A stretch of DNA of 64,000 nucleotides. Source: Bacteroides cutis. GTDB lineage: Bacteria > Bacteroidota > Bacteroidia > Bacteroidales > Bacteroidaceae. Below the pieces are notes generated by a model that did no database searches, was not told the origin of the DNA, and worked only from the letters and a program-made list of their open reading frames with translations. Numbering within the stretch: the first letter of the stretch is position 1; each line of letters starts with the position of its first letter. Below, one piece after another: positions 44,195 to 52,659 of the stretch. The stretch lies in contig NZ_OEST01000008.1 in assembly GCF_900241005.1 (NCBI RefSeq), positions 89,019 to 153,018 of the forward strand. Direction: 5' to 3'. A program made the translations under genes and the position numbers.

Positions 44195-45502
44195 ATGAAT
44201 GACAAATACTGGGAAGAAGAGATAGAAACCATGCCACGTGAAGAGTTGTGTAAACTACAACTCCAACGGTTGAAAAAAACAATTAATATTGCATCAAATT
44301 CCCCATATTATAAAAAAGTTTTTCAAGAAAACGGTATAACAGCAGAGGATATTCAATCAATAGAAGATATCCGTAAAATTCCATTTACTACCAAAGCTGA
44401 TATGCGTGCCTGTTATCCTTTCGGTTTAGTATCCGGTAATATGCGTGAAGATGGAGTCCGTATTCATTCATCCAGTGGTACTACGGGCACTCCAACCGTT
44501 ATTGTCCACTCCCAGCACGATTTGAATTCATGGGCTAATTTAGTAGCACGCTGTCTTTATATGGTAGGTATACGTAAGACCGACGTTTTCCAAAACAGTT
44601 CGGGTTATGGTATGTTTACAGGAGGGCTAGGTTTCCAATACGGTGCAGAACGTCTGGGTGCATTGACAGTTCCTGCTGCCGCAGGTAATAGTAAACGACA
44701 AATAAAGTTCATTACAGACTTCCAAACAACAGCCTTGCATGCCATTCCTAGCTATGCTATCCGTTTGGCTGAAGTATTTCAGGAAGAAGGCATTGACCCC
44801 GTCTGTACCAGCCTCAAGACACTTGTAATTGGAGCAGAACCTCATACAGACGAACAACGTCGAAAAATTGAACGAATGTTAGGAGTAAAAGCCTATAATA
44901 GTTTCGGCATGACCGAAATGAACGGTCCTGGTGTCGCGTTTGAATGTACTGAGCAAAATGGGATGCACTTTTGGGAAGATTGTTATCTAGTAGAGATTAT
45001 TGATCCAGAGACTGGAGAACCGGTTCCTGAAGGTGAAATTGGAGAATTAGTCTTGACAACTCTTGATCGTGAGATGATGCCCTTAATACGTTATCGTACT
45101 CGTGATTTAACTCGTATATTACCGGGTAAATGTCCATGTGGTCGTACACATATACGTATTGACCGTATTAAAGGACGGAGTGATGATATGTTCATTATTA
45201 AGGGAGTCAACATCTTCCCTATGCAAGTTGAGAAAGTATTGGTGCAATTTCCTGAGTTGGGTAGTAATTATCTCATCACATTGGAAACAGTCAATAACCA
45301 AGATGAAATGATCGTAGAGGTAGAACTCAGTGATTTATCTACTGATAACTATATTGAATTAGAAAAAATACGTAAAGAAATTACCCGTCAATTAAAAGAT
45401 GAAATACTAGTCACGCCTAAGCTAAAGCTTGTAAAAAAAGGTTCTTTACCGCAAAGTGAAGGAAAAGCTATCAGAGTAAGAGATTTACGGGACAATAAAT
45501 AA
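44195..45502 (+). CDS. paaK: Phenylacetate-CoA ligase family
   Basis: 435-residue AMP-forming ligase. It has the P-loop-like HSSSGTTGTPTVI, the adenylate motif SFGMTEMNGPG, YRTRDLTRI and the C-terminal KGRSDDMFIIKGVNIFPMQVE. It joins aryl acids and CoA; next to iorAB it may run in the direction of arylacetate release with ATP gain, as proposed for amino acid fermentation in anaerobes (inference). It is the third gene of the operon. Confidence 0.92.
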   Translation: MNDKYWEEEIETMPREELCKLQLQRLKKTINIASNSPYYKKVFQENGITAEDIQSIEDIRKIPFTTKADMRACYPFGLVSGNMREDGVRIHSSSGTTGTPTVIVHSQHDLNSWANLVARCLYMVGIRKTDVFQNSSGYGMFTGGLGFQYGAERLGALTVPAAAGNSKRQIKFITDFQTTALHAIPSYAIRLAEVFQEEGIDPVCTSLKTLVIGAEPHTDEQRRKIERMLGVKAYNSFGMTEMNGPGVAFECTEQNGMHFWEDCYLVEIIDPETGEPVPEGEIGELVLTTLDREMMPLIRYRTRDLTRILPGKCPCGRTHIRIDRIKGRSDDMFIIKGVNIFPMQVEKVLVQFPELGSNYLITLETVNNQDEMIVEVELSDLSTDNYIELEKIRKEITRQLKDEILVTPKLKLVKKGSLPQSEGKAIRVRDLRDNK

Positions 45503-45622
45503 AAAGTCCATATAATATAGATGCACATACGTGCATAGATATAAATAAGTACGCAGTTAAAAATATAAATACTTGTGTACTTATCCTTGGGATTTACAAA
45601 TGCTTCAAAACAATAGGAAAAG

Positions 45623-45660
45623 AAAAAGGAACGGTAGTCGCAAGATTACCGTTCCTTTTT
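45623..45660 (-). terminator. Terminator of the small RNA (also faces paaK)
   Basis: The 17-base arms (core GGAACGGTA / TACCGTTCC) around a GCAA loop pair with one G-T pair. A-run and T-run flanks on the two sides make it work in both directions, so it can also end the paaK transcript. Confidence 0.85.
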
Positions 45661-45847
45661 ATAGAAAGCCGCACCGATGATGTGATGAAACTCCGTATGA
45701 CATGATTTGAGTGCCCGTCCTCTTTGTAATCCACCGACTCAAGAGTTACCCCGAAGGGCGTGGCCCGCCATTGAGAAGCGAAGCTTGTCTCGGTATTTCA
45801 TTAAAATTGATGAGTTTCCCGATCCAATCAATGCGGCTATATTTTTC
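45623..45847 (-). ncRNA. Structured small RNA, probably Bacteroidales-1 / 6S-like
   Basis: A minus-strand transcription unit in the 500-bp gap between paaK and rplT. It has a promoter (TATCTTTG, 45860-45853, with a TTG 20 bp further upstream) and an intrinsic terminator at 45623-45660. Between them the RNA can fold into a long closed rod. AGCCGCA near the 5' end pairs with TGCGGCT near the 3' end, GAAACTC pairs with GAGTTTC, ACCGA with TCGGT, TCTCAA with TTGAGT, and a GCCC-TTCG-GGGT tip lies inside. Length is about 220 nt. Promoter-and-terminator-bounded RNAs near rplT are described for the Bacteroidales-1 motif (from memory), and the rod with bubbles resembles 6S RNA. The name is an inference; the gene itself is well supported. 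Confidence 0.7.
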
Positions 45848-45852
45848 TAAAA

Positions 45853-45883
45853 CAAAGATAACAAGTTTATATGAAAGAAACAA
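45853..45883 (-). promoter_or_regulatory. Promoter of the small RNA
   Basis: On the minus strand TTG (45883-45881), a 20-bp spacer and TATCTTTG (45860-45853). The start of transcription would be near 45846. Confidence 0.65.
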
Positions 45884-45946
45884 GAGAAAATAGAAATTTG
45901 TTTTCTCGACAGTACCGTTTTCACAATTCCTCATCTTCTTTATAAA

Positions 45947-45983
45947 CAAAAAGTGCTGACTACCCTATTGTAATCAGCACTTT
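45947..45983 (-). terminator. Terminator of the rplT operon
   Basis: AAAGTGCTGACTAC (45950-45963) pairs with GTAATCAGCACTTT (45970-45983) with one mismatch. On the minus strand it is followed by a run of T. Confidence 0.8.
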
Positions 45984-46003
45984 GTAATTTTATTATCAAA
46001 CAG

Positions 46004-46354
46004 TTATGCTGCTTTTGCTTTAGCAACAATAGCTTTGAAGGCCTCCGGATGGTTCATAGCTAAATCGGCCAACACTTTACGATTGATTTCGATACCAGCC
46101 TTGTGCAAAGCACCCATCAATTTAGAATATGACATACCTTCCAAACGTGCAGCAGCATTAATACGTTGAATCCACAAAGCACGGAAGTTTCTTTTCTTAT
46201 TCTTACGGTCACGGAACGCATAAGTCAAACCTTTCTCCCAAGTATTCTTGGCAACGGTCCAAACGTTCTTTCTTGCACCAAAGTAACCTCTGGTTAATTT
46301 CAAAATTTTCTTTCTTCTTGCTCTAGAAGCAACATGATTTACTGATCTTGGCAT
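46004..46354 (-). CDS. rplT: 50S ribosomal protein L20
   Basis: 116 residues, the normal L20 length. It starts PRSVNHVASRARRKKILKLTRGYFGARKN and ends with the conserved helical domain (MNHPEAFKAIVAKAKAA). It is an early-assembly 23S rRNA-binding protein and a translational repressor of its own operon in several bacteria. It is the last gene of thrS-infC-rpmI-rplT. Confidence 0.98.
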   Translation of the reverse strand: MPRSVNHVASRARRKKILKLTRGYFGARKNVWTVAKNTWEKGLTYAFRDRKNKKRNFRALWIQRINAAARLEGMSYSKLMGALHKAGIEINRKVLADLAMNHPEAFKAIVAKAKAA

Positions 46355-46455
46355 AGTTTTACTTGTTTTTGAATGTTAGCGCCGTTACTCCACGCAGCGG
46401 ACTTAAAGCTAATGCATTCGGTTAATAACTTTAATAATACTTCGTACGCTTTTGA

Positions 46456-46653
46456 TTACTTCATAGCTAAGAGTTCCTTAACCTGACTTACATTCGTTAT
46501 ATCAACGATTGTAGAGTAACACAGATTTCTCTTTTGCTTTTTAGTTTTCTTAGTCAGAATATGACTATGAAAAGCGTGCTTTCTTTTGATTTTACCTGTT
46601 CCGGTAAGAGTAAATCTTTTTTTAGAACCGGAGTTAGTCTTCATCTTTGGCAT
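46456..46653 (-). CDS. rpmI: 50S ribosomal protein L35
   Basis: 65-residue basic protein, typical L35: MPKMKTNSGSKKRFTLTG at the start and HILTKKTKKQKRNLCY in the middle. Between infC and rplT as in most bacteria. The 101-bp gap to rplT and the 68-bp gap to infC hold short hairpins that may be control sites. Confidence 0.98.
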   Translation of the reverse strand: MPKMKTNSGSKKRFTLTGTGKIKRKHAFHSHILTKKTKKQKRNLCYSTIVDITNVSQVKELLAMK

Positions 46654-46721
46654 CTTACTAATTTTTAAATTATTTAATTATATGGCAACGCACTATACCT
46701 GTGGCGTTACTCATTTTTTTA

Positions 46722-47318
46722 TTATTCGTCTTTTGATTCAGTAGAAACATTTTTAGAGGTCTCTACCGATTTCGATACAACCACTTTCTTAGGAGCTCCT
46801 TTCTTTGGAGAAAGTTGAATAGTCATTCTTTTCCCCTCTAAAATAGGCATCTGATCTACCTTAGCATATTCTTCCAAGTCATTTGCAAAACGCAAAAGCA
46901 ACACTTCACCTTGTTCCTTAAACAAAATAGAACGACCTTTAAAAAATACGTATGCTTTTACCTTATCACCATCTTCCAAAAATCCCTTTGCATGCTTCAG
47001 CTTGAAATTATAGTCATGATCATCAGTCTGAGGCCCAAAACGAATTTCCTTCACATTGACCTTAACCTGTTTTGCTTTTTGCTCCTTCTGACGCTTCTTT
47101 AACTGATAAAGAAATTTAGAGTAATCAATAATACGACAAACAGGGGGCTGTGCATTTGGAGAAATCTCCACAAGATCCGCTTCGTGTTCTTCTGCCAGCT
47201 TCAATGCCTGAACTATAGGATACACTTTTGGTTCTACTTCATCGCCCACAATGCGGACTTCCTTGGCGCGGATTTGCTCATTAATCCGATATTGCGCCTT
47301 CATGCTGTCATTCTTCAT
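46722..47318 (-). CDS. infC: Translation initiation factor IF-3
   Basis: IF-3 with the N-terminal domain (YRINEQIRAKEVRIV), the linker (YSKFLYQLKKRQKEQKAKQ) and the C-terminal domain (VNVKEIRFGPQTDDHDYNFKLKHA). The extra C-terminal tail rich in Lys/Val/Ser is usual in Bacteroides. The chosen start MKNDSMK at 47318 agrees with relatives; an in-frame ATG at 47378 would add 20 residues with no counterpart. Confidence 0.94.
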   Translation of the reverse strand: MKNDSMKAQYRINEQIRAKEVRIVGDEVEPKVYPIVQALKLAEEHEADLVEISPNAQPPVCRIIDYSKFLYQLKKRQKEQKAKQVKVNVKEIRFGPQTDDHDYNFKLKHAKGFLEDGDKVKAYVFFKGRSILFKEQGEVLLLRFANDLEEYAKVDQMPILEGKRMTIQLSPKKGAPKKVVVSKSVETSKNVSTESKDE

Positions 47319-47439
47319 TAAATAACCTTTACTTCCAGTTTGTTTCTTGTTTATTACTACCAAATTTATTTTTTGCATTAAGTAAAAGCGAACTTTAGAA
47401 CATCAATTATATGCTATGCTTTTACAATTGGGCGCAAAG

Positions 47440-49380
47440 TTACCATTTATTTATCATATTTTGAACTTCTTCGTTCATTTTTTTAGCAAATTCTTCAAAA
47501 TTCATGGTTCCTTTATCACCTTCACCCTGCTTACGGACAGAAACTTCTCTATTTTCAGCTTCTTTTTCACCCACAACCAACATGTAAGGAATACGTTTCA
47601 TTTCGTTATCACGTATTTTACGTCCGATCTTCTCGTTACGTTCATCTACAATAGCACGAATATCGTATTTCTTCAAATATTGTTTTACTTCCTGAGCGTA
47701 ATCGTTGAATTTCTCACTGATAGGCAAAATAGCGACCTGATCAGGGGTCAACCACAACGGGAATTTACCGGCAGTATGTTCAATCAGTACAGCAACAAAA
47801 CGTTCCATTGATCCAAACGGTGCACGATGAATCATTACCGGACGATGTTTCTGATTATCTGCTCCTGTATATTCCAATTGGAAACGTTCTGGTAAATTAT
47901 AATCCACCTGAATGGTACCTAACTGCCAACGACGTCCAATAGCATCTTTTACCATAAAATCCAGTTTAGGACCATAAAAAGCCGCTTCACCATATTCTAT
48001 CTTGGCTTTCAGTCCTTTTTCTTCACACGCTTCAATGATAGCTTGTTCCGCCTTTTCCCAATTCTCATCGCTACCAATATATTTTTCGCGGTTTACCTTA
48101 TCACGCAGAGAAATCTGAGCTTCAAAATTCGTAAAATTCATGGATTTGAATACGATAGAAATAATATCCATAACACGAAGGAATTCATCTTTCACCTGAT
48201 CGGGACGACAGAAGATATGAGCATCATCCTGTGTAAAACTACGCACACGAGTCAATCCATGCAACTCACCACTCTGTTCATAACGGCAAACCGTACCGAA
48301 TTCAGCCAAGCGCAAAGGCAAATCCTTGTAAGAACGAGGTGAGTTTTTATAAATCATACAGTGATGAGGGCAATTCATCGGTTTTAGGAAGTACTCTTCT
48401 CCCTCTTCCGGAGTATGAATAGGTTGGAATGAATCTTTACCATATTTTGCATAATGCCCGGATGTAATATACAACAATTTATTACCAATTGGTGGAGTTA
48501 TAACCTCTTGATAATCATAACGAGCCTGAATACGACGCAAAAACTCCTGCAAACGCAAGCGCAATGCTGCACCCTTCGGTAACCACATCGGCAATCCCTT
48601 ACCCACCGTATCGGAGAACATGAACAAATCCATTTCTTTACCAATCTTACGATGGTCTCGTTTCTTTGCCTCCTCCAATAATACCAGATATTCATCCAAC
48701 ATTTTCTTTTTCGGGAAAGTGATACCATAGATACGAGTCATCATCTTACGATCTTCCTGACCACGCCAATAAGCTCCCGCTACCGAAGTCAACTTGATGG
48801 CTTTAATAGGAGCAGTAGTCTGCAAGTGCGGGCCACGACACAAATCTGTGAACGCACCTTGCGTATAAGTTGTGATATGACCATCTTCCAATTCAGAAAT
48901 CAGCTCACATTTATAAGTTTCTCCACGATCACCGAACATCTTCATAGCATCTGCTTTTGTAATATCTTTTCTTACAACAGCTTCTTTCTTTGCCACAAGT
49001 TCAGCCATTTTCTTCTCGATAACAGGCAGATCGGCCTCTTTAATAGCAATCTCACCCGGATCTACATCATAGTAGAAGCCGTTTTCAATAGCAGGTCCAA
49101 TACCAAACTGAATACCCGGATACAACTCTTGCAATGCTTCGGCCAACAAGTGAGCGCTTGTATGCCAAAACGCATGTTTCCCTTGTTCGTCTTCCCACTT
49201 ATAGAGAACCACTTCTGCGTTTTCATTAATGGGGCGCCCCAAATCATAAATTTCTCCATTTACGCCACAAGCCAGCACATCCTGTGCCAGGCGCGAACTG
49301 ATACTTTCTGCTATTTGCAGTCCCGTTACTCCTTCGTTATATTCACGAACAGAGCCGTCTGGAAATGTTATCTTTATCAT
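47440..49380 (-). CDS. thrS: Threonyl-tRNA synthetase
   Basis: 646-residue class II synthetase. Domains in order: TGS (1-62), the editing domain with HTSAHLLAEALQELYPG (HxxxH zinc/editing site), the catalytic core with motif 2 (RLAEFGTVCRYEQSGELHGLTRVRSF split over the site) and zinc ligands (MNCPHHC), and the anticodon-binding domain (QVAILPISEKFNDYA). It starts the thrS-infC-rpmI-rplT group, with 61-121 bp before infC depending on the IF-3 start. Confidence 0.98.
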   Translation of the reverse strand: MIKITFPDGSVREYNEGVTGLQIAESISSRLAQDVLACGVNGEIYDLGRPINENAEVVLYKWEDEQGKHAFWHTSAHLLAEALQELYPGIQFGIGPAIENGFYYDVDPGEIAIKEADLPVIEKKMAELVAKKEAVVRKDITKADAMKMFGDRGETYKCELISELEDGHITTYTQGAFTDLCRGPHLQTTAPIKAIKLTSVAGAYWRGQEDRKMMTRIYGITFPKKKMLDEYLVLLEEAKKRDHRKIGKEMDLFMFSDTVGKGLPMWLPKGAALRLRLQEFLRRIQARYDYQEVITPPIGNKLLYITSGHYAKYGKDSFQPIHTPEEGEEYFLKPMNCPHHCMIYKNSPRSYKDLPLRLAEFGTVCRYEQSGELHGLTRVRSFTQDDAHIFCRPDQVKDEFLRVMDIISIVFKSMNFTNFEAQISLRDKVNREKYIGSDENWEKAEQAIIEACEEKGLKAKIEYGEAAFYGPKLDFMVKDAIGRRWQLGTIQVDYNLPERFQLEYTGADNQKHRPVMIHRAPFGSMERFVAVLIEHTAGKFPLWLTPDQVAILPISEKFNDYAQEVKQYLKKYDIRAIVDERNEKIGRKIRDNEMKRIPYMLVVGEKEAENREVSVRKQGEGDKGTMNFEEFAKKMNEEVQNMINKW

Positions 49381-49410
49381 AATATTACGTATAATTCAAA
49401 TTTCAAAACA

Positions 49411-49418
49411 CAAAAATA
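49411..49418 (-). promoter_or_regulatory. -7 element of thrS
   Basis: It reads TATTTTTG on the minus strand, 31 bp before the thrS start. Confidence 0.45.
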
Positions 49419-49462
49419 ACGAATTCTTTATTGATATTCTATTTTTTAGAAAAAAAATGTTA

Positions 49463-51502
49463 TCACTGCATATTTGTAAATCTCTTGATAATGTTATAAG
49501 CTGAAACAATACCCAATTCGCCAGCCTTACTCAAGTCAGAAATACCCTGTTTGTTATTACCTAGGAAGATATGAGTCAGGCCACGGTTAAAATAAGCCTC
49601 GGCAAAATCCGGATTCAAAGCAATCGCCTTATCATAATCTGCTAAAGCAGCACGATAATCTTTCAGCATAGACAACACATTACCACGGTTATAATAACCA
49701 TAAACAAAATCAGGAGCCAATTGGATGACATGATCCAAATCATTTTTCACAATATCATAATCTATGGCGGTAACTTCCACTGTTTTAGCCTCTGGTGTTC
49801 CCGACACAGCCCCCTCATTCATAGTGGATTCTGCCTTCTTATATTCCAACTGTTTACAACGAACCAAAGCTCTCATAAAATAAGCCGGGAAGAAAGTATC
49901 ATCCAGCAGAATACTCTGTGTAAAGTCATCAATAGAACTTGCAAAATCCTGTACTAAATAGAAATCCAACCCACGCATAAAACGTTTCTTCGCATTTTTA
50001 TCATCTGCTACGATATCCGATGTATGAGTATCTATCAGTGCAAAATGGAAACGTACTTGTTCTTCAGTCAATGGAGCCTCCATGTTCGTGATACGCAAAG
50101 ACTTTGGAAACAACTTCAAATGATTCAACTCATCAATGTATTTATGATAGTGTATCACACGTTTTACATCACTCAACTTTTCATAATAAGTTAGCGCATA
50201 CATTGGTTCAAGTTTTATCGTCACATTCTTATCCTGCACACGTCCACGATAATCACTTGTATAACGCTGATCAGCTTCCGAATCATCCGCAATCACAATT
50301 TTACGGTAATTCTCCATATTCTTATCAGATTTCTTACGTGTCTTTTCATTATCCGTTCCACCCTCTCCCGAATTATTATCCGCCATATCTTTTTCACCAC
50401 CGGATGAAACACCGTTACGCCTGTCAATCTGCATTTTCATAACCTTGAATTCATCCTGTTCGGCACCTTTACGATCACCTACCTTCTTTCTTGCTTCGGC
50501 ACGCTGATAATAACCAGCCATGAAATTAGGATATTCATCAATCACTTTAGAGTAATCACTGATAGCCCCTCTGTAATCACCCGTTTGTGCACGCAGCAAA
50601 CCACGATTAAAGGTAGCCATCATATTATCCGGCTCCATTTTCAACACGAAATCAAAATCCTCTATCGCCCTATTATCATCTCCCACTTGGGCACGCAACA
50701 AACCACGATTATAATGTCCCAGGAAATTATTCGGATCGATATCTAATGCCAGATCATAATCACTCATGGCACCTCTCAAATTATTTTGATGAAAACGCGC
50801 CAAAGCGCGGTTGATATAATTCCCCGCATTCTTGGCACTCAAATGGATAGCTTGATCTAAATCACCTTCAGCATCTTTATATTTACCCTGTTGAAGACGA
50901 ACAATAGCTCGTGCAGCCCATCCGTCCGGATCATAACGATCCATATCGATGGCCTTTTCAAAGTCATTTAAAGCCTGTATAGTATCATTTTGTTTCAAGT
51001 TGACTTCACCACGCATCAGATAAGCACGCGTATATCGGGGAGCAATAGTCAAAAGTTTCCCCAAATCCTTTTTTGCCGAATCATAGTCTTCTTTCTGCAT
51101 GTGGCAAAGGGTAAGATTATGCCAAAGTACCACATTTTCAGGATCATATTTCAATGCAGTTTTATAATCCTCTATCGCCCCATCAAATTTATTCTGACGG
51201 ATACGCGCCAATCCTCTAATCTGATAAGCTCCTACTACAAAAGGATTTCTTTGGATCGCCAAATCACAGTCAGCTTCCGCTCCCTGGAAATCATCCAGAT
51301 TGATCTTCGCCAGTCCACGAAAGAAATAAGGCTCATATAAATAAGGTTTCGCATTAATAACCTGATTAAAATATTGGATAGAAAGCACGTAGTCTTCAAA
51401 ATACAATGCGTTTCGAGCGATAGTCATCACCCGTTCCGTATTGATTTGCGCATACAACAACGTGGGTAACAGCAAAATAGCCGTTAATATTTTTTTTATC
51501 AT
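49463..51502 (-). CDS. Secreted TPR-repeat protein
   Basis: 679 residues with a signal peptide (about 1-18, ending LYAQ). About nine tetratricopeptide repeats fill residues 20-350 (for example AYQIRGLARIRQNKFDGAIEDYKTAL and GHYNRGLLRAQVGDDNRAIEDFDFVL read as separate helices). A charged low-complexity linker follows (about 365-405), then a non-TPR segment, then three or four more repeats (about 520-670). It is probably a periplasmic scaffold for protein assemblies; partners are unknown. It has its own promoter enclosed in an inverted repeat. Confidence 0.9.
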   Translation of the reverse strand: MIKKILTAILLLPTLLYAQINTERVMTIARNALYFEDYVLSIQYFNQVINAKPYLYEPYFFRGLAKINLDDFQGAEADCDLAIQRNPFVVGAYQIRGLARIRQNKFDGAIEDYKTALKYDPENVVLWHNLTLCHMQKEDYDSAKKDLGKLLTIAPRYTRAYLMRGEVNLKQNDTIQALNDFEKAIDMDRYDPDGWAARAIVRLQQGKYKDAEGDLDQAIHLSAKNAGNYINRALARFHQNNLRGAMSDYDLALDIDPNNFLGHYNRGLLRAQVGDDNRAIEDFDFVLKMEPDNMMATFNRGLLRAQTGDYRGAISDYSKVIDEYPNFMAGYYQRAEARKKVGDRKGAEQDEFKVMKMQIDRRNGVSSGGEKDMADNNSGEGGTDNEKTRKKSDKNMENYRKIVIADDSEADQRYTSDYRGRVQDKNVTIKLEPMYALTYYEKLSDVKRVIHYHKYIDELNHLKLFPKSLRITNMEAPLTEEQVRFHFALIDTHTSDIVADDKNAKKRFMRGLDFYLVQDFASSIDDFTQSILLDDTFFPAYFMRALVRCKQLEYKKAESTMNEGAVSGTPEAKTVEVTAIDYDIVKNDLDHVIQLAPDFVYGYYNRGNVLSMLKDYRAALADYDKAIALNPDFAEAYFNRGLTHIFLGNNKQGISDLSKAGELGIVSAYNIIKRFTNMQ

Positions 51503-51519
51503 CTTGTCTTATAAATACT

Positions 51520-51555
51520 TGTAAACGAAACAAAAGTAACGTTTATTCGTTTACA
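51520..51555. promoter_or_regulatory. TPR gene promoter enclosed by a 10-bp inverted repeat
   Basis: TGTAAACGAA (51520-51529) and TTCGTTTACA (51546-51555) are perfect inverted arms. The minus-strand -7 element TACTTTTG (51538-51531) lies between them. This arrangement suggests an operator or a 5'-end hairpin. Confidence 0.5.
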
Positions 51556-51619
51556 TATCAGGATATACCGAAGACTTTTTATATTTTTTGAGCCTTTTAT
51601 ACCTTATTATATGGTTTAC

Positions 51620-52174
51620 TTATTTTACGGTCTTCACCTTATAGGTACAATGCGCCTTCCCCTTCAACATCGCGTTCAGCTTTCCTTTTATCATCTGTTT
51701 ACGCAAGGGGGACAGATGGTCTATAAACATTTTCCCATCCAAATGGTCAAATTCGTGTTGCATGACACGAGCCAGGTATCCCTCAACAATTTCATCATGC
51801 TCCACCAAATCTTCATCCAAATATTTCACACGTATTTTATTACCTCTTTTCACAGCCTCATGAATACCAGGCAGACTCAGGCATCCTTCCTCCATGGAAA
51901 CCTCTTCACCAGACACCTCCAAAATATGCGCATTAATATATGCCTTACGAAAATCTTTATATTCAGGATAATCATCCGACAACACATCCAGATCAACAGT
52001 TACCACACGAATTGGTAAACCAATTTGCGGAGCAGCAAGTCCCACACCATCAGCATTACTCATCGTTTCGAACATATTCTGGATTAACTCTTTCAAATTA
52101 GGATAATCAGGCGTTATATCTTCCGCCACTTTTCTCAATACGGGTTGTCCGTATACATAAATAGGTAAAATCAT
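51620..52174 (-). CDS. def: Peptide deformylase
   Basis: 184-residue Fe/Zn hydrolase removing the formyl group from new proteins. All three motifs are present: GVGLAAPQIG, EEGCLSLPG and QHEFDHLDG (HExxH equivalent). It lies 39 bp behind ruvX in the same direction. Confidence 0.97.
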   Translation of the reverse strand: MILPIYVYGQPVLRKVAEDITPDYPNLKELIQNMFETMSNADGVGLAAPQIGLPIRVVTVDLDVLSDDYPEYKDFRKAYINAHILEVSGEEVSMEEGCLSLPGIHEAVKRGNKIRVKYLDEDLVEHDEIVEGYLARVMQHEFDHLDGKMFIDHLSPLRKQMIKGKLNAMLKGKAHCTYKVKTVK

Positions 52175-52213
52175 CTTATCAATTACAAATTACTAATTAC
52201 ATTCACTATACTA

Positions 52214-52639
52214 CTATAAGGAGGAAAAACGTTTATTCTCCAGATATGTTTGCAAAATAATTGTCGCACTGATTTCATCCACCAAAGCTTTATTTTGCCG
52301 GGCTTTTTTCTTCAACCCGGCTTCCAACATAGTACGATGAGCCAGAACAGAAGTAAAACGTTCGTCTACGTACTCCACAGGCATATCCGGCAACTTTTTC
52401 TTCAAAGAACGGACAAATGGCTCTATATTCTTCATATTTTCAGAAGCTTCGTTGTTCATCTGTTTGGGAAGCCCCACTAAAATCCGTTCTACCGATTCCT
52501 TAGCCACATAATCAAGGATAAAAGCAAGAAGCTCATGAGTAGGTACAGTTGTCAAACCATTGGCAATCATCTGTAGCGTATCACTAACGGCTATCCCTGT
52601 TCGCTTCCTACCGTAATCTATAGCTATTATCCTGCTCAT
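52214..52639 (-). CDS. ruvX: RuvX/YqgF Holliday junction resolvase-like protein
   Basis: About 141 residues with an RNase H-like fold: RIIAIDYGRKRTGIAVSD at the start, LVGLPKQMNNEAS in the middle, and YVDERFTSVLAHR before the last helix. RuvX/YqgF also takes part in 16S rRNA 5'-end processing. The start at 52639 (MSRII) fits the family; an ATG at 52651 would add four residues. Confidence 0.93.
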   Translation of the reverse strand: MSRIIAIDYGRKRTGIAVSDTLQMIANGLTTVPTHELLAFILDYVAKESVERILVGLPKQMNNEASENMKNIEPFVRSLKKKLPDMPVEYVDERFTSVLAHRTMLEAGLKKKARQNKALVDEISATIILQTYLENKRFSSL

Positions 52640-52659
52640 TATAGGATACAAAATTACGA

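Noticed and set aside
45711..45893. A 60-codon frame (PEGRGPPLRSEA) in the gap between paaK and rplT
   Set aside because: It lies over a promoter-to-terminator unit on the other strand whose sequence folds well as RNA. The frame is better explained as a shadow of the small RNA gene.
47416..47811. Antisense frames over thrS and other long genes
   Set aside because: They overlap strongly supported genes on the other strand and show no domain, signal or promoter of their own.
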